From Phaeoceros laevis (taxonomy: Eukaryota > Anthocerotophyta > Anthocerotopsida > Notothyladales): a stretch of 64,000 nucleotides of DNA. Made by a program: the position numbers and the translations under genes. Shown piece after piece: positions 41,591 to 53,062 of this stretch. The stretch lies in contig JBNGIQ010009427.1 of assembly GCA_049999765.1 (NCBI GenBank), positions 89,272 through 153,271 of the forward strand. The letters are read 5' to 3'. How positions within the stretch are numbered: position 1 is the stretch's first letter; every line of letters begins with the position of its first letter. The notes below the pieces were generated by a model that saw only the letters and a list, made by a program, of their open reading frames with translations, had not been told where the DNA came from and searched no databases.

Positions 41591-42740
41591 ACCACAGACC
41601 TCTTTTGAAGGCCTGCGCGAAATGGACAGACCTGCTCAGGCAAAGCGAGTGCTTGCTCGGAGAATTTGTGATTAGTGAGGGTCGGGAAGGACTTGCGACA
41701 TGGGTGTACTGTACGACCTCACCACCAGGTCTATCGGATGTTTGATTATTCACATGGTGCCTTGTTGTATCCAGTCTCCTTTGCAGTTAAGTGTTTTCAC
41801 GAAATGTGCTCTGATGTCTACTAGAGGCTACCTAATCCTGACAATGCTGCCAAGCTGAGACTTGCTGCTATCATATGTTGGTGAAAATGGAGTGTTGGAA
41901 AGACTGGCCAATGAGTCCTAACTCCGATACCATCTCCATTGCTCTGAGATACTTGCGGCAGACTCTTCTGGGAGAACTTTTGGTCTGAAGCTCCCAGAAG
42001 GGGCAAGCTAACCTACTTTTGGCAATCAGGAAGTCTAAAGAAAGGCTTGGAGATTTAATTGCTGAGGTCAGCTATCGTCAAACTTTTAATTGGTTCTTGT
42101 GGTGCAGAGGGTCGATCCCCCCAATTCCAGCAAGCCATGGCTGCCGCTAGCCTATTGTATGGGCCACTGTCTCCACTTCCCTTCTTGTCTGCTGCATTTA
42201 GTTTTCCAATCTTTGAAACCTCCTTGACTGTTCTTGATTCGCAAATGACAGACCTGCTAACCCAAAACCAGCACTAGCAGAGCTAACAGGCCTTCAGGAT
42301 TCACTACTAGATTTGGAAGCAAGTCATGTACGCAGTGTCATCAGTTCCGCACCAAAACTCGTCAAGGGAGAGAACGCCAAATCAGCTGTCGGCTCCAGGT
42401 TCCTCGCCTGTGCAACTTCCTTGGCATCGCATGTCCCATATGTCCTTGATATCACAATTGGGCGAGAGCAGGCAGGAGCTTGGTGAGATAACTTCCCTGG
42501 TTGGCCCAAGGACCTCAATCTTCCAAACTGGTCAAGTGTGGAATGCAACTGTACCTGGATCTTTCAAGATGTGTGCCCTATATGGTGGGAGGGCCAAGAT
42601 GTAGTGATCCAATGCAGTGCAGGAATGCCACATGTATCGCCAGTGCTTCCAGTATTTCAGTTGGGACAGCACAAGCACTCTGAGAAACGCACTTGATGTT
42701 GGCAGCATAACAGATTCATGGAGTACTCGTACTTTCTAGA
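41591..42740 (+). pseudogene. Inverted, broken copy of the unknown conserved gene at 31.4-34.7 kb
   Basis: Nucleotide similarity to the parent gene runs from the GGTCTATCGGATGTTTGATTA-like block (about 41730) through the beta-rich exon (41825-42065), the MTDLLTQNQH start of the large exon (about 42247) and part of the Ser/Thr-rich region (to about 42740). Intron positions are kept, so it is a DNA-level duplication and not a retrocopy. Stops (for example right after NQH) and frameshifts break every long exon. Confidence 0.85.
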
Positions 42741-43235
42741 TGGAAGAACCAATATGACTCTTTCAAGTTATAAGTTAGTGCCTGTGTTATTCGGATCTTC
42801 TTTCACTAGCTCGAGGATGGGAAGAGTTTGGTATATCGTATCAAGTGAGAAAAACGACTAAGTTGGATAGTATCTTTTGAGTTCATTCACTGCACTTGAC
42901 CCAAAGCTGGAATAGATTTTTCCTTCCCTGGACCTATGATTTCTCGCATACGTCCCACAGGGTGTCGGTTACAGTGTTTGAGAGACCGCAGGTGAGCAAG
43001 GGCAGTCATATGTTTTCATCACTCCCTCAGATGTTCGGGGCAGTATAACTTAGTAAGGCCAAGTTCTTCGACTGCAGCTGGAAGCTACATAACAGGCTGC
43101 CTACGTGCTAATCCAGTATAGCCTGACAGGGCTTATTGGTATAAATCAGCTGTAAACTATTACTGACAAGGGCTTCTTCTCTTCGACTCCAGGAAAGCAT
43201 TCCCTGCATCCACTCTAATGGAGCAGCCCAGCTTG
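42741..43235. other. Intergenic, no gene recognised
   Basis: 3' flank of the pseudogene and of the F-box gene. Confidence 0.5.
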
Positions 43236-44549
43236 TTATCCAGAAATCGCATCCCCTTGCACTTCTTCTGAGCCAGCAGCCAGAGCAAGGGTAAAATCAT
43301 TCAGATGTAATTTGGGTTCTAAGTAGCAAGGGTAGGCACACGGCTCGGGACCGGCATCATGCTCAGGAAAAACGTGCCATGTCCCCTGAATAATATCAAA
43401 ACCAATAACCTGCAACCGATCATGAGAACATTCATCAAGGAGGCTGGAGAATCTAATGACCAAACAAATGTAGCTGCCTTCTCTGAAACCGATCATCATG
43501 TCATCAAGCACCACTTGACTCCACAGAGGGCCTTCACTTTCAGCTATGCTCGTTGTCAAATCGAGCAACCAAGTGTCAGGCACCCTTGCCATCATTTCCC
43601 ACCTCATCTCACTGACCACCAACCTCCATATCCCATAAGTAAGATCAGACTGCCCTGCAAGAAAGATGTCTCCACCATACCCCAACAGGCGGTACGGGGA
43701 GGCAGGGGCCGGTACTTTGGCGTGCTTCACCATCTTGCCATCGCCCAGGCTGTGTAAGGTGAGATGGTCAGCCACGTAGGTGCAAAATCGGCCGCTGGTC
43801 ACCACACTTTCACAGGAATCGAAGGGTACTATAGCTACAGGCCAGGCCTCACAACGAGTGGTTTGCCAAGAGTCGGTAGCAGAAGAGTAGACAGCCACAA
43901 AATCCAACATTTCCCGGACTTCCACAAGGACGCTAACGTTGAAGCCGCAATTTCCACTAGTAGACGGCACTTCCGTTTGCACCACCACACTCCAAACTTC
44001 CTGGTCCTCCTCCGGTAGTAACAGATTGGGCAGCTGCCTCCACGCCTTGGTGAATGGATTTACGAGACAAAACTGCTCTTCCATGCACGAGTCACTCTGC
44101 CACTTACTGCACCTCAGGCATATCAACCCATCTTGTAATGTGACTTTGGGGTCATCCCAGCCAAACTGCGGCGGCAAGTAGGACATGTCAAGGCAGTAAG
44201 CCTTGATAGCCCGATTCCTGTTGATTGGCTTGCCGAAATCCAATGTCTCTAGATCGCCAGACAGCACCTTGGAAACACAAAACATGGGTAGTGGCCGGAC
44301 ACTGCCGCTCTTGATGAAGAACCTCGACGACGACAGCATGGCAAGCCAACGTTTGCATACAGATCGAAATCGCAGTTGTCTCCCAAGAGGCAAGAACAAT
44401 AGCACCTTCTCCACCAGCTCCTCTGGTAGTCTTGACCATAAACGGCAATCCAACCGGCAGCAATGCCGCCCATTGCCACCATCAAGACTGCCCTTGACGG
44501 CATGAATCACCACACAGGTTGGATTTCTAGCGCTCTGCCAGTCTTCCAT
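43236..44549 (-). CDS. F-box protein with a beta-propeller-like C-terminal region
   Basis: A 437-aa single-exon protein; F-box proteins act as substrate receptors of SCF (SKP1-cullin-F-box) ubiquitin ligases. The F-box lies at about residues 38-80: WSRLPEELVEKVLLFLPL and RQLRFRSVCKRWLAMLSS. The rest contains repeated aromatic/tryptophan strands (CLVNPFTKAWRQLPNLL, VYSSATDSWQTT, GIWRLVVSEMRWEMMARVP), as in plant kelch/FBA-type F-box proteins, but clear kelch GG pairs are not seen. Substrate unknown. Single-exon structure is common for this family. Confidence 0.88.
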   Translation of the reverse strand: MEDWQSARNPTCVVIHAVKGSLDGGNGRHCCRLDCRLWSRLPEELVEKVLLFLPLGRQLRFRSVCKRWLAMLSSSRFFIKSGSVRPLPMFCVSKVLSGDLETLDFGKPINRNRAIKAYCLDMSYLPPQFGWDDPKVTLQDGLICLRCSKWQSDSCMEEQFCLVNPFTKAWRQLPNLLLPEEDQEVWSVVVQTEVPSTSGNCGFNVSVLVEVREMLDFVAVYSSATDSWQTTRCEAWPVAIVPFDSCESVVTSGRFCTYVADHLTLHSLGDGKMVKHAKVPAPASPYRLLGYGGDIFLAGQSDLTYGIWRLVVSEMRWEMMARVPDTWLLDLTTSIAESEGPLWSQVVLDDMMIGFREGSYICLVIRFSSLLDECSHDRLQVIGFDIIQGTWHVFPEHDAGPEPCAYPCYLEPKLHLNDFTLALAAGSEEVQGDAISG

Positions 44550-45286
44550 GCTCTCCGGCTCAAGTCCCGACCTAGGTCACATGTGTCGAACACTCCCCCG
44601 CGATCTTTGCTGCCCAATATGACCTGCAGTCCTGCACGGTACTTCAGTGACTACAGGTCCAGCAGGTTACCGAGCAGTTGAACTTTCCAGTCTATCGTAT
44701 CCATGGTCCCGCCACAGAATGATGACCACGCAGATGCTTGGTAGGGAATTGTGCGAATGAGGATCGCGATCTTCGGATGACGCTTCTTCATGAAGGAATC
44801 GGCACAAAGTAGCCGGATCTTCGAGGACTGAAAGATCAAAACCACAATCCGAACTCGTGCCACAAGCAAGGATGGTCCTGTCCTCAGACAATGAATGTAT
44901 GTCACAAGAAGCCACTCAAAAGACTTCACAGTTTCACTTCATAGTCTCACCTTGATGGCAAGAAAGACATAAAAAGCCGTCTGAGACAGGGCAAACGCCT
45001 GGATACCTGGGAGTGCCTCTCAATCTAAGGCAGGAAACAGTGAGAACTCTCAGTTTGCTCCTTGTCCTGAAGCCTATTTGCAAAAATAACATGCCATCCC
45101 AGTTCTACCGAAAGCTACAATATCGGCAACTCCAGAATCACCCACCGTGAGCCGCAGGCATGACACCTCCGGTGTGAACGTTGTTCATGGGCCGGTACAG
45201 TGCAGCTCCGAGCCCCGAACCTTACCTATCTAGATCGCAAAACTAATCCGTCAAAATTGAAGCTCAGAACACTGAATTACACCCCG
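44550..45286. other. Intergenic / F-box 5' flank
   Basis: No gene recognised; short minus-strand frames at 44651-44929 look like chance. Confidence 0.45.
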
Positions 45287-45420
45287 CAGCAATTCCTAGA
45301 TCAAACTGAAACAGCTCTGTTTTCTACTGCCGGCCAGGGCCTGCTTTTTTTGCCTTCGCTTTTGCTGTCTCCTGCCTTTCTCTTCTTAGGAACTTGCTCA
45401 TCCTTGACCACTGCCTTGCC
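45287..45420 (-). repeat. Tandem copy of the RSL1D1 3' coding end
   Basis: About 134 bp nearly identical to 45441-45575, offset 154 bp. That region encodes the last ~35 codons, stop and first 3' UTR bases of the upstream gene. The duplicate keeps an open frame and stop (KKRKAGDSKSEGKKSRP), so it lies in the 3' UTR or just beyond. Confidence 0.9.
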
Positions 45421-45454
45421 TTGCTGTCGATTACAGCCGGCAGCAACTCCTAGA

Positions 45455-46408
45455 TCAGACCGAAACAGCTCTGTTTTCTACTGCCGGCCAGGGCCTGCTT
45501 TTTTTGCCTTCGCTTTTGGAGTCTCCTGCCTTTCTCTTCTTATGAGCTTGCTCATCCTTGACCACTGCCGTGCCTTTCTGTTCTGTCTCCAGGTTCTCGA
45601 ATCCAGACTTCTTCCCAACCTCAATTTTCATGGGCAGGTCCGGAAGCACCTGGTAAAGAGGTAGAGAAACAGATTCTACCGTCTTCAAGTAGATGGACTG
45701 AACGTTCTTCCACTTCTTCGGGATAACTGCTGCGATCCCTTCAATAGCAGCTTTCACATTTTCCCTGATTTCATCCCTTGTCTGCGATGCCCTCGCAACC
45801 TTGACTACACTACATGTACCCCCTCCTACATACAAATATGTAGAGTTGCAGGCAGCTGCAATTTGCCCTTTCCATTGACCTCTGGAAAGTGTGACCGGTA
45901 TCGGATGCTTCTTCTTCTTGAAGAAGGTCTTGCCTAAGCACTTTGGCAGCTCTGAAAGAATTCTGTCATCCGAGAGAAACAAGTCATAAGAACCGCACAA
46001 CTTCCTCTTGGCCTCATGTGCGAAGTAATTCTTCTTCAATTTGGAGAGCGCTATCACTTTTTGGATAGGAATACCCTCCTCCGCAACCTTAGCCTTAGCT
46101 TCCTTCTGTTTCAATCCGGTGCCCCGATCGCTCACGAACAGGCAGACTTCTCTCGAGCCATCCAAAGGAAATGGAGGATGGGGAAGAGGAATCCGGTAAG
46201 GATTTGTGCGGGACACCTCTGGTATCTTCTTTAGAGACACAACGACGTACAGAAGCTCCTCGTCCTCAACCAATTTGGGCTGTTCCCGTTGATCCTTCTG
46301 TGACTGTCCCCACTTCAACAAGGAATCTACAGCTTTGCAGATTTGATCGTCTTCCACTCTGCTCCGTAACTTCCTTCCGCCCCCAGCTGCATCGACTTGC
46401 GAGCTCAT
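45455..46408 (-). CDS. RSL1D1: Ribosomal L1 domain-containing protein (RSL1D1/Utp30-like)
   Basis: A 317-aa single-exon protein starting MSSQVDAAGGG. It is a nucleolar L1-fold protein of the RSL1D1/Utp30/Cic1 family, involved in pre-rRNA processing. Family features are VCLFVSDRG, KVIALSKLKKNYFAHEAKRKL, SYDLFLSDDRILSELPKCLG, KTFFKKKKHPIPV, the L1-type segment STYLYVGGGTCSVVKVA, and IYLKTVESVSLPLY. The C-terminal tail is Lys-rich (KKRKAGDSKSEGK), a likely nucleolar localisation signal, and its DNA is tandemly duplicated just downstream. It is divergent from the ACBP-like gene, with only 142 bp between start codons. A longer in-frame ATG upstream is not needed. Confidence 0.88.
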   Translation of the reverse strand: MSSQVDAAGGGRKLRSRVEDDQICKAVDSLLKWGQSQKDQREQPKLVEDEELLYVVVSLKKIPEVSRTNPYRIPLPHPPFPLDGSREVCLFVSDRGTGLKQKEAKAKVAEEGIPIQKVIALSKLKKNYFAHEAKRKLCGSYDLFLSDDRILSELPKCLGKTFFKKKKHPIPVTLSRGQWKGQIAAACNSTYLYVGGGTCSVVKVARASQTRDEIRENVKAAIEGIAAVIPKKWKNVQSIYLKTVESVSLPLYQVLPDLPMKIEVGKKSGFENLETEQKGTAVVKDEQAHKKRKAGDSKSEGKKSRPWPAVENRAVSV

Positions 46409-46550
46409 TGTATCGCTGTGGTACCAACTCCAGGTGATCTCCTCACTACCCTTGTATAGCAAAGTAACCAAACAGAAGGGACCGATACAGGGACAACCCT
46501 AACGTGTCCGGCGCCGTTGGACGAACTCTCAATCTGTCACTTTCACGCAA
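46409..46550. promoter_or_regulatory. 142-bp bidirectional promoter candidate
   Basis: Start codons of RSL1D1 (minus) and the ACBP-like gene (plus) are separated by 142 bp, so 5' UTRs and promoters must be very short or overlap. Confidence 0.55.
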
Positions 46551-47030
46551 ATGACAATACGAGCGGTCACCGCGCCGATGAGCATCTCCGAACTGCGAAC
46601 CCTAGAGGGTGGGTTGCGGAGACAGACAGCCGCAGCTGGGACACGAGACACGGACGCAGATTGGGCAGCGTCACAGGTTTTTCTGCACAAAGGACCCTCG
46701 GCCACCCTGGAATTTCTGGAGCCTGCTATCAGGGCGCAACTGTACGCGTATCAGGCTCAGGCGAGGGATGGGTCATTTCCGAAGGACGTAGACCTAGGTA
46801 TCATCTCTGATCACACCTTGAGGAGGAAGCAAGAAGCCTGGAGGACACTGGAGGGTATGACCAAGGAGGTAGCGAAGCAGGAGCTGGTGGATCTGCTGGA
46901 TCGGGTGCTCCCCGAGTGGAGAACCTGGTATGCAGAGAATTTTTCGGTGGTATGTGGAACACAACAGAGTGGTGAGGCTGATCGCCTTCTCGGGGCATTT
47001 GCTGAACGACAGGCTAGGTCCAGACTGTGA
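46551..47030 (+). CDS. Acyl-CoA-binding-protein-like, with C-terminal SRL
   Basis: A 159-aa single-exon protein. The central block reads QLYAYQAQARDGSFPKDVDL and then RRKQEAWRTLEGMTKEVAKQ. It follows the acyl-CoA-binding-domain pattern (LYxxYKQAxxGD..KWxAWxxLxGMSKExA), with the helix-3 tryptophan and lysine that contact the acyl-CoA. The family's K-F/W between the halves is replaced by HTLRRKQEAW. The C-terminus ARSRL ends in a PTS1-like tripeptide, suggesting peroxisomal import and a role in delivering acyl-CoA to beta-oxidation; this is inference. It is divergent from RSL1D1 and convergent with the kinase gene, whose stop lies 415 bp downstream. Confidence 0.6.
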   Translation: MTIRAVTAPMSISELRTLEGGLRRQTAAAGTRDTDADWAASQVFLHKGPSATLEFLEPAIRAQLYAYQAQARDGSFPKDVDLGIISDHTLRRKQEAWRTLEGMTKEVAKQELVDLLDRVLPEWRTWYAENFSVVCGTQQSGEADRLLGAFAERQARSRL

Positions 47031-47445
47031 GGTCCTGGTACCCATCACAGGTGCTTGTAAGTTCCATCACAAAATGCCTCCTTACAGGGACTGCCAGTTT
47101 TCCCTTTAGCTTCGCTTGAGCTTAGGTTCTCAGTGTTACTGGGGCTTGTAAAGCCCCTTCGACGGATGTTAGAGAGGATATGAGACCAACGGACCCAGCC
47201 ACCCTTTCCAAAAAGCCGCCTTGTTATCACTGTTAGCTGTCAATAATCAAATGAATGAAGGTCAAAAGTGAAATTGTACATACTGGCTGGTGCAACCTAA
47301 GGTCTCAATCCGAACCTATTCACAAAAAAGAATGTTCTGTTTACAAATCGGCCCCATCCTCGGCCACCTGTCCGACGAAAGGGAGAAAGCCGTTCACATC
47401 TTACAAGATAAGTAACCCCAGCCTGACATTTCAAGACGGCGCGCA

Positions 47446-50400
47446 CTATACATAGTGATGAGATGACATCTTCTTCTTTCCAAACAGGCCCTTTTTCCAG
47501 GAAGCCGATGCTGCTGGTTTCAGTATGTCCTCGAGAACACATAGCACCTGGGAGAAAAAATATCCACATCAACCATATATGAATGTTGAACTAAGGCAGT
47601 CTGAAGGGTGATGAAAAACGAGAAGACGAGTCATTGATGGGCGAGAAAACTCAAGCCTCCAAAACAAATCACCACCCACCTCACTGAATTCAGGTCGGTG
47701 TTTGGGATCTTGATGCCAGCATCGCTCAGCAAGTGCAGTTAGCTTCTCAGGTACAAGCGGAGGCATTACTGGCCTCAATTGCCTGCTAGATGTAAAATTT
47801 GCATGAGATATCTGAATGCAAGGCGTAAACAGACGGGATGAAATTGTCCAAGACCACATCATCTCACCTTTGCACCACCCCCATGGCAGCCTGAAGAGGG
47901 GAGAGTCCTGAATACGGTACCTCACCAGTAACTACCTCCCTGTTTTGAGAACACATCACCTTAGGTTTGAAGAGCAACACAAAAGCCTACCAACTTCGGA
48001 GTAAGTAACAATTTCTAAGCAAGAGACCTCAAAAGGGCAGCTGAAACCTTACCAGATCATAATGCCGAAGGAATAGACATCTGCCTTGTGATCATAAGGC
48101 TTGTGCTCTAACACCTGCAAAGGAGGAAGTGATAGTGTGAAGCTGCTGTCCAAGCTGTGCAACCATTCTATCTACATGCCCCTTTACGGTTTGGCAGTCA
48201 CGAGGTTAGCTCAACACTCACCTCAGGGGACATCCATCTGTAAGTTCCCGTTTCAGCAGTCATCTCTTCAGGCCAATTCCCAGACCCGGAAGGGCCCACA
48301 GCAGATGGTTTCAGTCGCGCAACACCAAAATCACAAACCTTGACCACCTGCAGATACATAGCACACAATGAGTTTTCGTACAAATGAACATACAAGCTGC
48401 CTGCCACAGAGTTCTAATCAAGAGACCAGGGGCCTGCACGCTCAAAGACCAAGTAAAATGGAGGAATCTGCACACTACATATCCCACAACTCAGAGGTTT
48501 AGAGAAATGTCTCACATCATGCTCATCAATGAGAAGATTTGCAGCCTTAAGGTCCCTGTGAACTATTCCCCTCCTGTTAACCAACAAAAGAAAATCAGAC
48601 AGGAAGCTGAATACCACTCATGTGAGAGGACAGCTAACTACAACACATGTGAAGTTCGGGGCAGCACCTGTGGAGAAAATCCATTCCCTTAGCAGCATCT
48701 CTTAATACCTTGACAGCAGCAGGAAATTCCAGCCCACTCCCACGAACTTGCATAACATCCCGAACACTGCACAGGCAGTAGAGCGCTCAAAAACGTCCAG
48801 GATGTGTGACAGGGCTTTCTTGAGTTCTACAAGATGCTAAGATCGAGACAAAGAGACCACAAACAACTTCAAGGGGCACACCTTCCACCAGCCATAAGCT
48901 CCGTCACTATGCAAAGCTTAGGCCATGATGAACATGCTCCGATGAACTGTACCAAGTTCTTATGCCGAACAAGTCTGTCACCATGAAGGCAGCAGTGGAT
49001 CATGAGTCTAAAGAATCAGCAGCCAGTAGACGGACAAAAGGGTCGAGCAGCATGGGAAATAAACACTCACCTCATGATAGCAACTTCTTGCTTGAACATT
49101 TGCAGCAATTCAGCAGCCGGGGCAGGTATCAATGTGCCTGACTCTCCATCCACAGCAACATCAAGCAACATCATCTTAATGGCAACATCTTGACTGAGGT
49201 AAGTGCCACGGTAGAGCCTTCCTGAGGAGCCACCTCCAAGCCTTTCGCCCACAACGAGCTGTCATTTAGAAACCACAAGTTAACGTCAAGATATAAGAAC
49301 ACATGCATCAATTAACCCAGTCCATACTGTGGAGGCACTTGTGATGCAAAGCACATCAAGACACACCCATACATACATTCTTAAAATCCACTGCCCAATC
49401 CTCATAGGCAATGGCTTCTGCAGCTTTTCGCAGCTGCGCTTCTGTCGCTGCAGCGTGCAAAGGAGATGCTAAACTGAGCTCAGAGCTCAGAGCCTTCTGA
49501 AATGCTTGTCTCAGTTCCTCAGGCTGCAAGAAAAAGGGTTTCAAAATTTGATCAGCAATCCACCTAGAGGCAATGACCAACCTGTACATCGTATCATTCT
49601 GCCGGTGGTAAAAATAGTCAACCAATAAATCTGTATATCCATTAACATGCACGGACCTCATCTCCAGTCCAGCCCTCAACAACAAAAACCTGCAACGCCA
49701 TGCCATCAGTTGTGCTGAACACATGGGCTTCCTGCAAGCCAAGACACATGGCAGAGTCAGCTGCTAACTGTTAAACTTCGTGATTTAGAAGCCCATACCC
49801 AATGAGAAGAACCTTGAAGACTTGCTAAATGGTGCAATACCTTGATGTTCAACTGCAGAGAGAGCTTGTTTAATGCTGATGTGAACCGCTTCAAAATCCC
49901 ATGACGGTCAGAGGTTGCCAGTGTTATCTCAAACCCGCATGAAGGGCTCGATTCTTCATGCCCACTTGAATAGCCATCATCATCAACATCAAATGAATTG
50001 GTCAAGGACCCAAAGGTGGGTCGCGAAATGGGAGATGCAGATCCAGGGGGAGTGCCTCGAGATGATCGAGACCTGTTGTGGGATCCTGCCGGATGAACCT
50101 TGGACTGACTACCACCTAGTAGCCCGGCCAAGTTTGAGCATGATCCAAATGCTGGTTTGGGGATCTTCGGAATAGGGATCCCTCTCCTTTTTGAGGTAAC
50201 TTCTGGCTGTGATGCCTCTTCTGAACCCTCTGCCATAAAGGATCCGCCGCCCAATTGGACCTTGCGTACATGGAGTTGCGGGAGGTGCACATCCTCATCA
50301 TTCTCTGCCTCCCAAGCCTCTTGAAGCAGCCGCATGTGCAGCATGACATCCTCATGCCGTTGCACATCAATGGTCAATGCATACCTACAAAGAGTGTCCA

Positions 50401-51815
50401 AAAACACATCAGCCAGTGCCCATTAAGCGCAAACTACTTACCCACGCACCGCACATGCATTCTGCAGAGAGACCATAGATCAGCAGCTCCATAAGACAAA
50501 GGTCTCAACACGCCCATCACCAGTGATCTACAATTAGGTCAACCACAGCATTGAGCACAGCACGGCATGAAGAATGACCACATCCGATGGTCTAAATGCA
50601 CTGAGTCGAAGTATTGAAGCCAGCAAACCCAGTTAGATAACAGGCAAAAACCCCACTGCCACTGCAACATGCAACGGCCGACAAGTATCTCATCCGTGTT
50701 GCGGATCAGTCAGCTCACTGCACTATGCACAGAGCTATCATAAGCGCCCAACAATTGAACAACGTGTCTCTCAACACTCGCATACGAAGGATGATAAGGA
50801 TAAGTTGAAGAAAAGAAGGTCGACAGCTCCAGGAGGACTACCCGAATTCAGTCACTGTTAGCTATGGCCACTCTACGAATTCCAGTCAGGAGTGTGGACA
50901 TGCCATATCAGATCTACCAGCAACTGCCAAACCCCATAAACCACACTTGAGTGAGGCCTCACCTGACAGGTAACCTCGAAAAATGCGCACGAAGATCCTT
51001 GCAGACATCCTCGCTGAACCCGAAAAGCCTAACCCTGTCGATCACCTGGCTTACCACGGATTCGCGCAGCCTGCCGGACATGAGAGATTGGCCCTTAGAG
51101 CCGCGTTCCTGGTTGGACCGGGGCCCCATGTGGTTGGGCGTGATGGACAAGGAATTGAGAAGGCGGGAGAGCGGCAATGCGCATCCGGAGGAGGCCGACC
51201 CGGAGGGCGAACCGGAGCCGGAGCCGGAAGGCGAGCCCGAGGCCCGCTGCAAAACTCCGCTCCCGTGCTCCGAGGAGCCTTCAAACTGGCAGCACGGCAC
51301 TTGCTCGGGTATGGAGNNNNNNNNNNNNNNNNNNNNNNNNNNNNNNNNNNNNNNNNNNNNNNNNNNNNNNNNNNNNNNNNNNNNNNNNNNNNNNNNNNNN
51401 NNNNNNNNNNNNNNNNNNNNNNNNNNNNNNNNNNNNNNNNNNNNNNNNNNNNNNNNNNNNNNNNNNNNNNNNNNNNNNNNNNNNNNNNNNNNNNNNNNNN
51501 NNNNNNNNNNNNNNNNNNNNNNNNNNNNNNNNNNNNNNNNNNNNNNNNNNNNNNNNNNNNNNNNNNNNNNNNNNNNNNNNNNNNNNNNNNNNNNNNNNNN
51601 NNNNNNNNNNNNNNNNNNNNNNNNNNNNNNNNNNNNNNNNNNNNNNNNNNNNNNNNNNNNNNNNNNNNNNNNNNNNNNNNNNNNNNNNNNNNNNNNNNNN
51701 NNNNNNNNNNNNNNNNGGAGCTGCCATTGCCCAAGTTCCTGTCCACGGACTTTGTTCTGCGCCATCCGACCTTGCCGTGTAGCTGCACCATCAGCCTGCC
51801 GCAGCCCTCCCGCAC
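47446..51815 (-). CDS. ACT-domain Raf-like Ser/Thr/Tyr kinase (STY8/17/46 type)
   Basis: Thirteen exons: exon 1 ending 50963, then 49841-50385, 49657-49731, 49377-49523, 49071-49258, 48882-48974, 48668-48766, 48516-48573, 48222-48347, 48053-48114, 47868-47939, 47680-47782, 47446-47547. Arabidopsis relatives phosphorylate transit peptides of chloroplast precursor proteins in the cytosol. Conserved order: [20 protein letters not shown], a Ser-rich linker, ACT domain ([19 protein letters not shown]), then the kinase: [59 protein letters not shown]. An insert ([16 protein letters not shown]) between VAIK and the C-helix is unusual. Exon 1 contains the 400-N gap; the start codon (51765 or 51815) cannot be fixed. 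Confidence 0.9.
51317..51716. other. Assembly gap, 400 N, inside kinase exon 1
   Basis: 400 N in a GC-rich Ser/Gly-coding stretch; length and frame across it are unknown. Confidence 0.98.
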
Positions 51816-52220
51816 CTAACAGCAGCAGCAGCCGCGCGGACGGAGGCCGAGGCAGAGCCGGAGCCGGAGCCGAGAGCAAGAACCAGAAGAAGACGAAGAG
51901 TCCGTAGCAGCAGGTGGCGCGGCAGCAGAAGGGGCGGAGGAGCGGAGGGAATTGGATCAACGCGGCAGCAGCAGGAGAAGTGGCGGCGGCGGCTGGCGAC
52001 GAGTGTGGAGCGCAGTGAAGGAGCGGGCGAGCTTGAAGTGGCGGGGGCTGGCCATCGCTGGCACATGCGCGGAAGTGTGCCTAGCGAAGAACCCGGCCAT
52101 GCGAAGGCCGCAGGCAGGCAGGGCAGGCCGCCCGGGCCCGGAAACCGGCGGGTTTGAATGTTCCGATCGAGATGCGTTACAGTATGCTGTGGTGGCCGGA
52201 TAAGTGTCTGCGTTGGTAGA

Positions 52221-53062
52221 TCCATCTGGTCCCATGGCTGCCCGCCCCGGCCTGATCAGCTGCCGCCACCGACGTGGCCCTGCCAGTATGACCTCAAATG
52301 CCAGATATGACGTCAATGAATGCTATCACTTATCACGGGCCCCGAACCAGGTGGCTCCTCCAGGTTAATTTAACCCGAGTCACCCGACACTCCAACACGA
52401 CACTGCTCTCCAGCTGGGACCGCAACCCTCCCGGCAGCGAGGAGCCGACCCTCCTTCGACCGGCATATTCGGGGTGTCCGACCTCGCCAATTTAGCTGTA
52501 CCAATTTCCAGTCAGACATCCGCTGTCCAGCGCTATCCAAAGTCGGGTGCGTGGCCGTTTTCCTTTTCGCCAGCTCGTTTTCGCCATTTCCGGGAGCTCT
52601 CCACACATGTCGAAGACGTTTCACAGGGAGCTTCAGGCAGGGTGCATGAATCCCACATGCCCGACACACCGACTTTCTCTGCTGCCGACGCAATGCGGTT
52701 GTGACTGGGGGGTGGTTTGCTCTAGAGGAGCTACAGTGGATGGTTAGGTTTTGCAGTTTCCCGGAGTGGTTGGGTACATTCCAGCACAACTTGAAGGAGA
52801 TATTCCGGCACTTCTTTCTCTTGTCCTGCCTTGACTTCACTTCGAAGGGGCAAGCTTCGCAAGGTCATCTATTTCTGCCGCATTCAGTTCGGTGCTGGGC
52901 TGGATGAACAGTGTTTCCAATTCTTCAGACGCACGGTGAAGATGCAGACCAACTTTGTATTCACAGACAGCGGTTTTCCTTCCGCACAGAGCAAGGGAAC
53001 TTGCATCTCTTCTAGTCTTGATTTGAACATAGTACAATTACACCTAGAAAAATGTGTGATGT
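52221..53062. other. Intergenic between kinase 5' end and CRD1 3' end
   Basis: No gene recognised. It should contain the kinase promoter and the CRD1 3' UTR. Confidence 0.5.

Noticed and set aside
50951-51960. Long open frames on both strands across the 400-N gap
   Set aside because: N runs create artificial open frames. Only the minus-strand part near 50963-51130 is supported, by similarity to STY kinases.
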